Shown piece by piece: positions 8,924 to 15,581 of a stretch of DNA of 20,893 nucleotides. A program made the position numbers and the translations under genes. The notes under the pieces were generated by a model, which saw only the letters and a list, made by a program, of their open reading frames with translations, did no database searches and was not told the DNA's origin. The stretch is taken from assembly GCA_002733465.1 (NCBI GenBank), contig NVVT01000022.1, positions 6,631 to 27,523 on the forward strand, read 5' to 3'. The stretch is from Kangiella sp. Its GTDB lineage: Bacteria > Pseudomonadota > Gammaproteobacteria > Enterobacterales > Kangiellaceae. Every line of letters starts with the position of its first letter. The stretch's first letter is position 1.

Positions 8924-9238
8924 TTAATTAACATTCCAGGGATTAAGTGTTTTTACTTCATCTAAGCAAAAGTCACTGGTATTTCGTGTCACTACAGTCA
9001 TATTATGAACCACCGCGGTAGCTGCAATTAATGTATCTCTATAGGGTTTTGGATCGGGCACGTGATACTTTGCACTAACCAATACTACATTTTTATCAAC
9101 TGAAAGAATACGGTTCTCGAATGCCGGTATAACATGCTCGTCCATCCATTTTCTAAGAATACTGCCTTTAAATTGATCGGTTCGTTCTGCCAGTAAAATG
9201 CCGAGTTCTAGTTCGTGAATGGTAATCGATGAAACATA
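8924..9238 (-). pseudogene. 5'-truncated VapC/FitB-like PIN-domain toxin
   Basis: The minus-strand frame reads Y-V-S-S-I-T-I-H-E-L-E-L-G-I-L-L-A-E-R, then a middle region, then Y-R-D-T-L-I-A-A-T-A-V-V-H, V-T-R-N-T-S-D-F and L-N-P-W. This is the C-terminal three quarters of a VapC/FitB PIN nuclease, a Mg-dependent RNase toxin. The acidic residues in H-E-L-E-L-G, Y-R-D-T and N-T-S-D-F are kept. The first ~35-40 residues, including the opening L-D-T-N-V aspartate, are missing: a TAG at 9239-9241 lies directly upstream and the preceding sequence is unrelated. The only in-frame ATG (9145) would give 73 residues. No antitoxin gene is visible. The product should be inactive. Confidence 0.75.
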
Positions 9239-9246
9239 CTATGTTT
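9232..9246. promoter_or_regulatory. 15-bp perfect dyad at the vapC break
   Basis: AAACATA-C-TATGTTT is a perfect inverted repeat that straddles the point where vapC homology ends. Perfect dyads of this size often bind dimeric repressors, and toxin-antitoxin operators are palindromic. Here it could equally be a junction scar. No protein is assigned. Confidence 0.35.
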
Positions 9247-9293
9247 ATACGTTACTACATTACTGTATGTTGTTACGAACTATTTGAATATTG

Positions 9294-9364
9294 CCCGATC
9301 GGGGCGTGACTAACTTTAAGTTAACGGTCTTCTTAGGTCAAAGGTCCTTACTCCGCCTCCTTTG
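9294..9364. repeat. Cluster of short palindromes between vapC remnant and TSUP gene
   Basis: Three dyads occur within about 70 bases: CCCGATCGGG at 9294-9303, TAACTT-T-AAGTTA at 9311-9323, and CAAAGG (9339-9344) paired with CCTTTG (9359-9364). The last one encloses AAGG-T-CCTT. Read on the minus strand, the last is downstream of no gene stop, so a terminator role is not supported. The spacer 9239-9391 otherwise holds no coding signal. Confidence 0.3.
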
Positions 9365-9391
9365 CTAGCTACCCCGGTGAGTTAAATATGA

Positions 9392-10126
9392 TCAAAACAG
9401 ATTATCAAAAATCAAGAAACAGGCGACTCCTAAAAGTGTAACTGATACAGTCTTTTGTAATTTTAAAGTTGATATATTATGAGCGATATAAGCTCCTCCC
9501 ATCACAGCTATTGCTTGCACAATTCCAAGTTGGAATCCCAAATTAAAATCAATATTAACCTGTTGGTCTAGGTAAAAACCGAGAGTCGCAAAAATCGCGA
9601 TAGGCAATTGAATGACTTGGCTGACTCCAATGGCTTTTATTAATGGTACCTGCATCATCATGAATATTGGGATCAGTAAAACAGGTCCACCGGTACCCGT
9701 GAGTGCAGAACCGAAACCTAAAGCCATACCAATTACAATAAGCCATACTAGGTTAATTTTGTCTCGAGGCGTTTTACTTTCCTTATTCTTAAAAAAAGAA
9801 TTGATACCAGAGAAACCTATAAGAATAGCGAGAACCACGACCAATATTGTTTCAGGTAAATATCCGTTTAACTTAGCACCCAAAACCGCTCCGGGGATGA
9901 TACCGAATGTTAGCCATCCGACCATTGGCCAGTAAACTGACTTTTGTTTGATGTAGGAATAACTACCAGCGATGCCGGTAAATAAGAAACTAAAACTGCA
10001 GGTCGCCATGGCAGTATGGAGATCCATGTCTAAAAAATAAACAAGAAGAGGAACTAGAAGTATCCCTCCTACGCCTACTAAACCTATTAAGGTTCCTGTA
10101 ATTAAGCCTAAAATAATAGTTGTCAT
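9392..10126 (-). CDS. TauE/SafE (TSUP) family sulfite/sulfur-anion exporter
   Basis: Inner-membrane permease of the 4-toluene sulfonate uptake (TSUP) family, whose members move sulfite, sulfoacetate, thiosulfate or related anions. The 244-aa protein has two homologous halves of about four helices. The first has G-L-I-T-G-T-L-I-G-L-V-G-V-G-G-I-L-L-V-P-L-L; the second has G-F-G-S-A-L-T-G-T-G-G-P-V-L-L-I-P-I. These are the paired glycine-rich family repeats. Its ATG overlaps the stop of the preceding PLP enzyme gene (ATGA, 10123-10126), so translation is probably coupled. That context points to export of a product of D-cysteine or related sulfur compound breakdown, but the transported species is inferred. 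Confidence 0.87.
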   Translation of the reverse strand: MTTIILGLITGTLIGLVGVGGILLVPLLVYFLDMDLHTAMATCSFSFLFTGIAGSYSYIKQKSVYWPMVGWLTFGIIPGAVLGAKLNGYLPETILVVVLAILIGFSGINSFFKNKESKTPRDKINLVWLIVIGMALGFGSALTGTGGPVLLIPIFMMMQVPLIKAIGVSQVIQLPIAIFATLGFYLDQQVNIDFNLGFQLGIVQAIAVMGGAYIAHNISTLKLQKTVSVTLLGVACFLIFDNLF

Positions 10127-11157
10127 GGAGCGATTGAAACACCGCGTTTAATTAAATGTGCTTCAATTTGCTTACTGTAAGCAAAAATTGCAGGAGTACC
10201 ACCGGTGTGAATAAAGAGAATGTTATGATTACTTTTCCAACGACCTTCTTTTGCATGGCTCAACAAACCAGAAAAAGCTTTACCTGAATAAACAGGGTCT
10301 AATAAAACCCCTTCTCCTTGAGCTACCGTTAAAATGGCATCTAAGCCAGCTTCAGTTGGTACGCCATATTCTTCACCCACAAATTGATCGTAGAGTTCGT
10401 AATGGCCTTTTGGTGTATTAGAATCTCTTTGTAAAAGACCGCACAAACCCTGCCACCACATATTGAGATTGACTTCACACTCTTCTTTATTACGATTAAC
10501 ACTAATGCCAATAACCGGACAATCAAAACCTTTGTCTCTGATGGCAAACAGTATTGAAGCAAAATTTCCACCTGTTCCGAAGGGAGTGTAAATTGCATCT
10601 AATTTAATATTTTGTTCATCGAGTTGCTTTATTATTTCTAAAGATTCCCTCACATAACCCAGACAGCTGTAAGTAGTTGAACCACTCACAGGAATATAAT
10701 AGGGTCGGTAGCCTTGAGAACTAAGCGAATCACAAAGCTCGCGGGCATGTTCTTCTAAATCCCAATGATCTTCAACATCAACCACTTTCACTTGAGCACC
10801 CATCATATAAACTGTGAGCAAATTTCCTTGGGTGGCCTGCCATTGATCGCGACTAAGAACAACAGCACATTCCATTCCTAGTTTGCGAGCTGCTGCTGTG
10901 GTTAGTCGAGCATGATTACTCTGCGAACTCCCGCAGGTCACCAAGATGTTAGCATCCTCTTTTATGGCTTTAGCTATTTCATATTCCAGTTTATAGGGTT
11001 TATCTCCTCCAAGAGCAAGGTCGGTCAAGTCATCTCGTTTTACAAATAAATTGAAGTTGAGTTGCTCACTTAAGTTTTTAAAATGCTCTAAAGGAGTTTC
11101 TCTGTTGGTAAGTGATACTCTTGAGTGCGCGACTAAAGCGTCTTCTAATGTAATCAT
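10123..11157 (-). CDS. PLP-dependent D-cysteine desulfhydrase / ACC deaminase family enzyme
   Basis: Fold-type II PLP enzyme. D-cysteine desulfhydrase turns D-cysteine into pyruvate, H2S and ammonia; ACC deaminase opens 1-aminocyclopropane-1-carboxylate. The protein shows F-V-K-R-D-D-L-T, the PLP-lysine segment L-G-G-D-K53-P-Y-K-L-E, then G-S-S-Q-S80-N81-H-A-R-L-T-T-A-A-A, and the phosphate-binding/late motifs F-G-T-G-G-N and H-T-G-G-T-P. The 344-aa length is normal. The usual G-G-N-K-x-R-K-L-E is here G-G-D-K-P-Y-K-L-E, so substrate preference may differ. A GAGGAA stands about 11 bases before the ATG. The ATGA overlap with a TSUP exporter favours a sulfur substrate over ACC. Confidence 0.85.
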   Translation of the reverse strand: MITLEDALVAHSRVSLTNRETPLEHFKNLSEQLNFNLFVKRDDLTDLALGGDKPYKLEYEIAKAIKEDANILVTCGSSQSNHARLTTAAARKLGMECAVVLSRDQWQATQGNLLTVYMMGAQVKVVDVEDHWDLEEHARELCDSLSSQGYRPYYIPVSGSTTYSCLGYVRESLEIIKQLDEQNIKLDAIYTPFGTGGNFASILFAIRDKGFDCPVIGISVNRNKEECEVNLNMWWQGLCGLLQRDSNTPKGHYELYDQFVGEEYGVPTEAGLDAILTVAQGEGVLLDPVYSGKAFSGLLSHAKEGRWKSNHNILFIHTGGTPAIFAYSKQIEAHLIKRGVSIAP

Positions 11158-11193
11158 GCTATGTTTACTTCCTCAGAGTCAGTTCTAAATATT

Positions 11194-11289
11194 CTATTTT
11201 ATCCGTGCAATCAAATCGGTCGTGAGTGCCATGAGTATGTAATAACCAAACAGAACAGCAAATGGCCAAGTAATCGTCCATAGCACCAT
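11194..11289 (-). CDS. Possible 31-aa single-span membrane peptide leading the desulfhydrase operon
   Basis: The minus strand holds a 32-codon frame, ATG 11289 to TAG 11194, ending 36 bases before the PLP enzyme start. It reads M-V-L-W-T-I-T-W-P-F-A-V-L-F-G-Y-Y-I-L-M-A-L then T-T-D-L-I-A-R-I-K: one hydrophobic helix with a basic end. A GGA lies about eight bases before the ATG, a weak ribosome site. The frame can be read back only about nine more codons to a TAA. It could be a true small membrane protein, a leader, or a gene remnant. No family is recognised. Confidence 0.4.
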   Translation of the reverse strand: MVLWTITWPFAVLFGYYILMALTTDLIARIK

Positions 11290-11698
11290 TATTGTGTCCA
11301 GCGAGGTAGGGATTTAAATGAACTTATCGTATGTTACCTCTTGCACGTTGAGTGCGCTTTATAATTATATAATGAGGATAAGTAGAATAAAGACATCGGC
11401 GTTTCTTATTTTGAACAAACTATAACCTATTTGCTAAATGACTAATAGCACCTTAAGTTCCTTCAAATGTTTAAGAAAGTTCGGTTGACGACCCACCATT
11501 TTCAATTGATGCGATGACAAAGCTAGGCCTTATGTGATGATTACCGGTGGAAAGCAATGGCGTTTGTACATATTCATCGTCGGAGTATGCCTTAGTGGGA
11601 CTTAATTTGTCACTACCCCCAGCTAGACACTTCTAATTTTGGCTTTAATTAAAATTTGCAGTATAGTAACTTTATATATAAGTACCTTAGGGATAAGA
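11290..11698. other. Intergenic spacer between divergent operon and luxR-type gene
   Basis: About 400 AT-rich bases with no convincing gene. TATAAT occurs at 11360-11365 and again at 11368-11373, with TTGCAC at 11341 and TTGAGT at 11348, but the spacings (13-14 bases) are short for a sigma-70 promoter. The right half contains a block that recurs further right (see 11532-11620). The divergent promoters for the desulfhydrase operon and the LuxR gene should lie here. Confidence 0.4.
11532..11620 (+). repeat. Diverged intergenic repeat block, copy upstream of the LuxR gene
   Basis: This stretch aligns by eye with 13408-13500. Shared landmarks in order are GATGATT, a TGGAAAG-like run, GTA-ATATTCATC, TATGC-TTAGTGG, and a final GTCA.TA.CC. 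In the best part (ATATTCATC through TTAGTGG) about 70 percent of positions agree. It ends about 80 bases before the LuxR start codon. Confidence 0.45.
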
Positions 11699-12781
11699 AT
11701 GAATTTAACGGACGATAATCTCGCAAGATTAATAGATGAAACTTATCTTTGCGCAACGAATGGCCATTGGCAAGAGTGGCTGGATGAGTTACGCACTCTC
11801 ACAGGTAGTGTACAAGTTTGGCTAAATTTATCAGATAATTTTGGCGAGAGGATATACATGTCGGATGGAGGTACTGGCGCATTAGAAATAATGAATAATT
11901 ATATTGAAGTTTTGCCACTAGACCCATTTTATTTAGCATCTTTAAAGCAAGAACATGGAACCATTTTAGAACTTACTGAAGAGATAAAACAAGAGCTAAT
12001 TGACAGTCCCGTCGCCTCAGTTTATAAGGAATTGGACGTCGCAAGAATTTTAGCTATGACCTTACCAATTAAAAATGGTGAAATTAGAGGTCGATTTGCG
12101 TTTAATCGTAGTATTAACCAGCCTGCTTATAGTCCTGATGAAAAAAAGTTTTTCAAAATAATATGTCGTAGCCTGTGTGGCGCATTACCAATTCATGCAC
12201 AAATTAATCAATTGAGTGGCAAGATAAGTACTTTACAAAGTGCGCTAGATAAAAGTACCTCTCCAATTGTAATTGTTGATCAGACAGCAAAAATACACGC
12301 CTTAAATAGCTCATTTGAATCATGGGTTAATCAATCTAAAGACATCAGCATTGTAAGGGGAAATATAATTTTACGTAACGAAAAATGGCAGAATAAACTA
12401 AATAAGATAATTGATTATACAAGACAAAAAGAAGCGGTTCATGCTGCGGCTGAGTACATTATTTTAAACAGTTACCCACCAACATCAATGCAGATAATTC
12501 CTCTTTCAGAAAAGCTTCATCAGAGCTTGTCAATAATAACAATCAAAATAAAGAGTCGTCTTAAAAACTACAATTGGCTACAAGACACCTTCAATTTAAC
12601 GCCTAAAGAGTTCGAGATAGCTGAACATTTAATTGTGGGCGATTCACTACCTGATACTGCAAAGTTGCTTGGTGTATCACACAACACTGTAAGAACTCAT
12701 GTTGCTAACCTTTTATCAAAAACACATACAAAGTCTCAATTAGAATTTGTTTCATTAGTTCATAACATTTCAGATTTTTAA
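11699..12781 (+). CDS. LuxR-family helix-turn-helix transcriptional regulator
   Basis: DNA-binding regulator. The start is placed at ATG 11699 because AGGGA lies seven bases upstream; the frame is open earlier only from a TTG. This gives 360 aa. Residues about 300-355 are a LuxR-type HTH: L-T-P-K-E-F-E-I-A-E-H-L, then L-P-D-T-A-K-L-L-G-V-S-H-N-T-V-R-T-H-V and L-S-K-T-H-T-K-S-Q-L-E. The N-terminal 200 residues have no recognised family. The middle (I-V-I-V-D-Q-T-A-K-I-H-A-L-N-S-S-F-E) looks like a PAS-like sensor strand pattern, as in orphan LuxR regulators with unknown ligands. No receiver domain and no autoinducer-binding signature are seen. Plausible targets are the following + strand genes, whose upstream regions share a repeated block with its own; this is inference. 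Confidence 0.85.
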   Translation: MNLTDDNLARLIDETYLCATNGHWQEWLDELRTLTGSVQVWLNLSDNFGERIYMSDGGTGALEIMNNYIEVLPLDPFYLASLKQEHGTILELTEEIKQELIDSPVASVYKELDVARILAMTLPIKNGEIRGRFAFNRSINQPAYSPDEKKFFKIICRSLCGALPIHAQINQLSGKISTLQSALDKSTSPIVIVDQTAKIHALNSSFESWVNQSKDISIVRGNIILRNEKWQNKLNKIIDYTRQKEAVHAAAEYIILNSYPPTSMQIIPLSEKLHQSLSIITIKIKSRLKNYNWLQDTFNLTPKEFEIAEHLIVGDSLPDTAKLLGVSHNTVRTHVANLLSKTHTKSQLEFVSLVHNISDF

Positions 12782-12825
12782 ATTCAAAACCTATCTAACC
12801 TAATTAAATGCCTTCTTATTTGACG

Positions 12826-12839
12826 CTGACAAATTAACT
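12826..12839 (+). repeat. 14-base direct repeat CTGACAAATTAACT, copy 1
   Basis: CTGACAAATTAACT occurs here and identically at 13248-13261. Both copies have AACCTAATT about 35 bases before and a CACATTT(T)C(C)GAA segment about 55-60 bases after, so they mark a longer diverged duplication. The stretch 12782-13048 otherwise shows no gene. Confidence 0.45.
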
Positions 12840-13019
12840 ATGTGCCTGTTTTAGAAATGGAAGCACAAACCGTTATCGCACATTTCGGAATATCATCGTC
12901 AACATGACAGTACTTTTCTAATTAACTCATCCATTTGTATGAGGACATTTATGCAATAAACACTATAATATTTCATAAACATATCTTTAACTAATTATTG
13001 CGAAATTAGAAGTTAGCTT

Positions 13020-13030
13020 GTCAGTAGCCA
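13020..13030 (+). repeat. 11-base direct repeat GTCAGTAGCCA, copy 1
   Basis: GTCAGTAGCCA is found here, 18 bases before the start of the 58-aa ORF, and again at 13490-13500. A related GTCACTACCCC ends the block before the LuxR gene at 11609-11619. Confidence 0.45.
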
Positions 13031-13048
13031 GGTAATAGGGTTAAGTAG

Positions 13049-13225
13049 ATGAAAGAATTGCATATACCAAAAATATTGATTTCAACCTGGATTGAGTTAG
13101 CAACAAAGCCAAATTTTTCAGATATTCAACATATAATTTTACCAAAGATAATTAGAGTGTTTGGTAATATTAATAACGCTGAAAGATATTTAAACAATAT
13201 CAAACATGACGAACCTAATTGTTAA
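13049..13225 (+). CDS. Hypothetical 58-aa protein
   Basis: ATG 13049 to TAA 13225 gives 58 residues, with AGGG eight bases before the ATG, a good ribosome site. It starts M-K-E-L-H-I-P-K-I-L-I-S-T-W-I-E-L and ends N-I-K-H-D-E-P-N-C. It is isoleucine-rich, has no signal peptide, and looks like two short amphipathic helices (one around S-D-I-Q-H-I-I-L-P-K-I-I-R-V-F). No family is recognised. It stands alone between long spacers, each containing a copy of the same repeated block. It could be a small regulator or a remnant of a larger duplicated gene. Confidence 0.5.
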   Translation: MKELHIPKILISTWIELATKPNFSDIQHIILPKIIRVFGNINNAERYLNNIKHDEPNC

Positions 13226-13247
13226 TTAAACTAGTATCAATTGAGTA

Positions 13248-13261
13248 CTGACAAATTAACT
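13248..13261 (+). repeat. 14-base direct repeat CTGACAAATTAACT, copy 2
   Basis: Identical to 12826-12839 and in the same orientation. It lies 22 bases after the stop of the 58-aa ORF. Confidence 0.45.
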
Positions 13262-13399
13262 TTCTCAAATTAAAAGTCCAATACCATTTTGAACCCAATC
13301 TACTACCACATTTTCCGAAGACGTAAAGGCACGCTCTCCAAACATTATATAGTTCTTGGCTGAAATAACGTGACGCCTAAGATTGAAGTGATGGTATAG

Positions 13400-13416
13400 C
13401 CAGCAATGTGTGCTGG
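13400..13416. repeat. Inverted repeat CCAGCA-N5-TGCTGG
   Basis: Perfect 6-bp arms with an ATGTG loop just before the right-hand copy of the repeated block. There is no T tail, so it is not an obvious terminator; it may be an operator half-site pair. Confidence 0.35.
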
Positions 13417-13500
13417 ATGATTTCAGCTGGGAAAGGATAACTTTCGTATATATTCATCCCTGAATTATGCATTAGTGGATGACTAACTAGTCAGTAGCCA
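13408..13500 (+). repeat. Diverged intergenic repeat block, copy upstream of the desaturase-like gene
   Basis: Aligns with 11532-11620: GATGATT, TGGGAAAGG, GTATATATTCATC, TTATGCATTAGTGG, then the exact 11-mer GTCAGTAGCCA at 13490-13500. It lies about 270 bases before the downstream start codon. Confidence 0.45.
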
Positions 13501-13628
13501 CTGGTTGAACTTAAATTGAACTCCTAAATATCGAAATCCACGATCAATACCAAATTGACAAGATCGGAAAAGATCTCATTGGTTCACATTGCTAAGATAC
13601 TTCTCATAATTTAATGGAGAAGACAAAA

Positions 13629-13694
13629 ATGAACAAAACATATATTGAGCCATATATATTTGACAGATCAAAACATATATGTTTATTTAGATGA
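13629..13694 (+). CDS. Possible 21-codon peptide or gene remnant
   Basis: ATG 13629 has GGAGAAG nine bases upstream, a strong ribosome site. The frame reads M-N-K-T-Y-I-E-P-Y-I-F-D-R-S-K-H and stops at TGA 13692-13694. It may be a leader peptide for the downstream membrane enzyme or a decayed gene start. No known peptide is recognised. Confidence 0.25.
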   Translation: MNKTYIEPYIFDRSKHICLFR

Positions 13695-13769
13695 AATAAA
13701 AACCGTTTCTTTCGATGTACGGCTCGTCTGAGTTGTTAAAGAACTCATCTATTCATATAAGGATCTCTT

Positions 13770-14696
13770 ATGGATTTAGGTATTAGTCGTATCCCGGAAT
13801 ATCGAAAGAAAAAATACGCGCATCTCGCAAAATACTACTTACAGCCCGTTTTAATGATATTGGCTGTTTCAATTCCACTATTGATGTTGGATAAGGTTTC
13901 CTATCAAATTTTTTGGTTTTGCCTACTCTTGCTTTTAACCTGTCTTGAAGCAGTTATTCCAGCAAGACCAAAGTGGCAAGAAACATTCAATGATAAACTA
14001 ATGGTGCTGGGTTTAGTCTGGATAGCCTCAGCGGTTGGTGATTTAGTAAAGTCCTTACTTGGGATGTCTCTCTTTACTTGGCTCGAGACTATACGAGACA
14101 CCTATGGTTTAGGGATTTGGCCATCTGATTGGCCAATGATTGCTCAGATTCTGCTAGTGTTTATCAGTTATGAATTGGTAAATTATTGGTATCACCGTGG
14201 CTCCCACTCTTGGACTTGGTTATGGAAAGCATCTGGGCATGGAACGCACCATGCCTTTAAAAGTTTAACCGCTATCAATACCATGGCAAACCACCCCTTT
14301 GAAAGTCTATTTCTACTCTTACCAAGAATTATTGTGGGCGTGCTGCTAGGTGGAGAACAAGTTGGTATAGCGGCAGGTTCATTGTTTACTGTCACAGTAT
14401 TTATGGCACATACTAATCTAGATTTGAATTCAAAAATAATCGGCTGGCTATTTACTACTAACCGCTACCACATTCATCATCATTCAATGGTTAGAGAGGA
14501 AAGTAATACTAATTATGGTTGTGCTTGTATTATGTGGGATCGTGTTTTTGGAACCTTTAATGATGCAGATACAAAGGAAGTTGGGATCGGAAAAACGCAA
14601 CCTAGTTTTACTGAACTTATGCTAATGCCTTTTGAAGAACCTAAGTCATCTGAAGTAGCACCGAGTGGACCCGTTGTTAAAGCGTCCGCGAATTAA
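13770..14696 (+). CDS. Sterol desaturase / fatty acid hydroxylase superfamily membrane enzyme
   Basis: Integral membrane di-iron oxygenase (PF04116) that hydroxylates or desaturates lipids or sterol/carotenoid-like substrates with O2. All histidine boxes are present: H142-R-G-S-H146, H157-G-T-H160-H161, H214 in M-A-H-T-N-L-D, and H234-I-H-H-H238. About five or six hydrophobic segments flank them, and 308 aa is normal. AAGGA seven bases before the ATG supports the start. The soluble C-terminal tail is proline- and serine-rich. The exported-protein gene begins 25 bases downstream, so the two are probably co-transcribed. The exact substrate cannot be read. Confidence 0.88.
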   Translation: MDLGISRIPEYRKKKYAHLAKYYLQPVLMILAVSIPLLMLDKVSYQIFWFCLLLLLTCLEAVIPARPKWQETFNDKLMVLGLVWIASAVGDLVKSLLGMSLFTWLETIRDTYGLGIWPSDWPMIAQILLVFISYELVNYWYHRGSHSWTWLWKASGHGTHHAFKSLTAINTMANHPFESLFLLLPRIIVGVLLGGEQVGIAAGSLFTVTVFMAHTNLDLNSKIIGWLFTTNRYHIHHHSMVREESNTNYGCACIMWDRVFGTFNDADTKEVGIGKTQPSFTELMLMPFEEPKSSEVAPSGPVVKASAN

Positions 14697-14721
14697 CTTC
14701 ACACAGTGGAATATAAAATAC

Positions 14722-15318
14722 ATGAACATGAATTTGCTTATTAAAAATATTTTGGCTGTAACTGCAGCCGTAATGTTAAATAGTCACGCTATAGCTGAAG
14801 AAAATAATAGTCAGAGAAATCTTCAATTGGCGGAACAATATATTGATGCATTTTACTCTTTTAATCCCAATCTTTTAAATCCGCTTCTCACTCAAGCTGG
14901 AGAGTCTCAGAAAAAAATGTTGTTTTATCAAGGTTGGGCGAAAGACGGAAACTATATCATTAAACAAAGACACCCTTGCAAACTTGGCGAAGGCAATGAA
15001 GTGCTCTGTTCAATTAGAGTACAGGATGATCTAGTGCTGGCGCTGGGTATTGATTTTGATGTCACAGATACTTTCCATATTTATTTCACTAATAATTATA
15101 TCAGTCAGATAAAAACTTCAACTGATGATCCAGAGCTTTATCATGATGCTTATAAATGGGTAATCGAAAATAGAGGAGAGCAGGTCAACCCTGTATGCAA
15201 AGGCAGTAAGGACGTAAAGCCTTCACCTTCTAGATGTGTAAAACTCATGTTGCTTGGTTATCAGGAATACGCTCGTGTACAGGGTTTGAAACCGAGACAG
15301 CCGAAAAATCAAAATTAG
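14722..15318 (+). CDS. Small exported protein of unknown function
   Basis: Predicted periplasmic protein of 198 aa. The start at ATG 14722 gives a proper signal peptide (M-N-M-N-L-L-I-K-N-I-L-A-V-T-A-A-V-M-L-N-S-H-A-I-A, cleavage before E-E-N); an earlier in-frame ATG at 14665 lies inside the desaturase gene and would spoil it. The mature part is mostly alpha-helical at first (A-E-Q-Y-I-D-A-F-Y-S-F), then shows a strand-rich middle resembling the SnoaL/NTF2-like pattern of small alpha+beta cone folds. It has four cysteines after the signal (in H-P-C-K, V-L-C-S, N-P-V-C-K and S-R-C-V). The family is not firmly recognised. It probably works with the membrane desaturase-like enzyme just upstream; this is inference. 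Confidence 0.7.
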   Translation: MNMNLLIKNILAVTAAVMLNSHAIAEENNSQRNLQLAEQYIDAFYSFNPNLLNPLLTQAGESQKKMLFYQGWAKDGNYIIKQRHPCKLGEGNEVLCSIRVQDDLVLALGIDFDVTDTFHIYFTNNYISQIKTSTDDPELYHDAYKWVIENRGEQVNPVCKGSKDVKPSPSRCVKLMLLGYQEYARVQGLKPRQPKNQN

Positions 15319-15363
15319 AGGTTTAATAAGGATAAAGCATATTACCTTCAAATGAATTTTGGA

Positions 15364-15567
15364 TTATTTCCGTAGTTTATTTTTGATTAAGTCTAGGTTG
15401 AATTGAGCATCAGCATCAGCATCAGCATCGCCTTGCTCGGTGACTTTTTGATCATTTTTTCCAAGTAGATTGATAACGATATCGGATAAACTCGGGGAAG
15501 TATCAACATGACCCCTTTGCTTTTTGATTTTCTTCTTGATTATTTGTCTGTACTTTATCGAGATATA
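15364..15567 (-). pseudogene. Start-less 67-codon reading frame with Asp-Ala repeat
   Basis: Downstream of the kinase on the same strand, a frame bounded by TGA (15568-15570) and TAA (15364-15366) reads like real protein: a basic run K-K-K-I-K-K-Q-R, then D-T-S-P-S-L-S-D-I-V-I-N-L-L-G-K-N, then an Asp-Ala repeat, then F-N-L-D-L-I-K-N-K-L-R-K. It contains no ATG, GTG or TTG. It may be the C-terminal remnant of a lost gene or depend on a frameshift from the kinase end 14 bases away. No family is recognised. Confidence 0.35.
15407..15430. repeat. Hexanucleotide tandem repeat (GCATCA x3 plus GCATCG)
   Basis: Four 6-base units in a row, the last with one change. On the minus strand they encode alternating Asp and Ala in the start-less frame. 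Copy number could vary by slippage. Confidence 0.8.
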
Positions 15568-15581
15568 TCAATATTCTATAG

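Larger units (their letters stand above)
13226..13769. other. Long AT-rich spacer before the sterol-desaturase-like gene
   Basis: This 544-base stretch holds repeat copies (13248-13261, 13408-13500), an inverted repeat (13400-13416) and a 21-codon frame (13629-13694), but no long gene. CATATAT occurs several times in 13638-13681. The ribosome site AAGGA for the gene at 13770 lies at its right end. Confidence 0.5.

Noticed and set aside
9612..9935. 107-codon plus-strand frame opposite the TSUP gene
   Set aside because: Antisense shadow of a well-supported membrane transporter gene; no ribosome site or family.
11372..11425. 17-codon frame after TATAAT at 11368
   Set aside because: No ribosome site and no protein-like pattern; short enough to be chance.
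11400..13770. Integron cassette array (small + strand genes separated by repeats)
   Set aside because: The repeated blocks lack GTTRRRY and RYYYAAC core sites and the long self-complementarity of attC sites, and no integrase is present.
15407..15430. CRISPR-like repeat
   Set aside because: Units are 6 bases, directly tandem with no spacers; it is a simple coding-type microsatellite.
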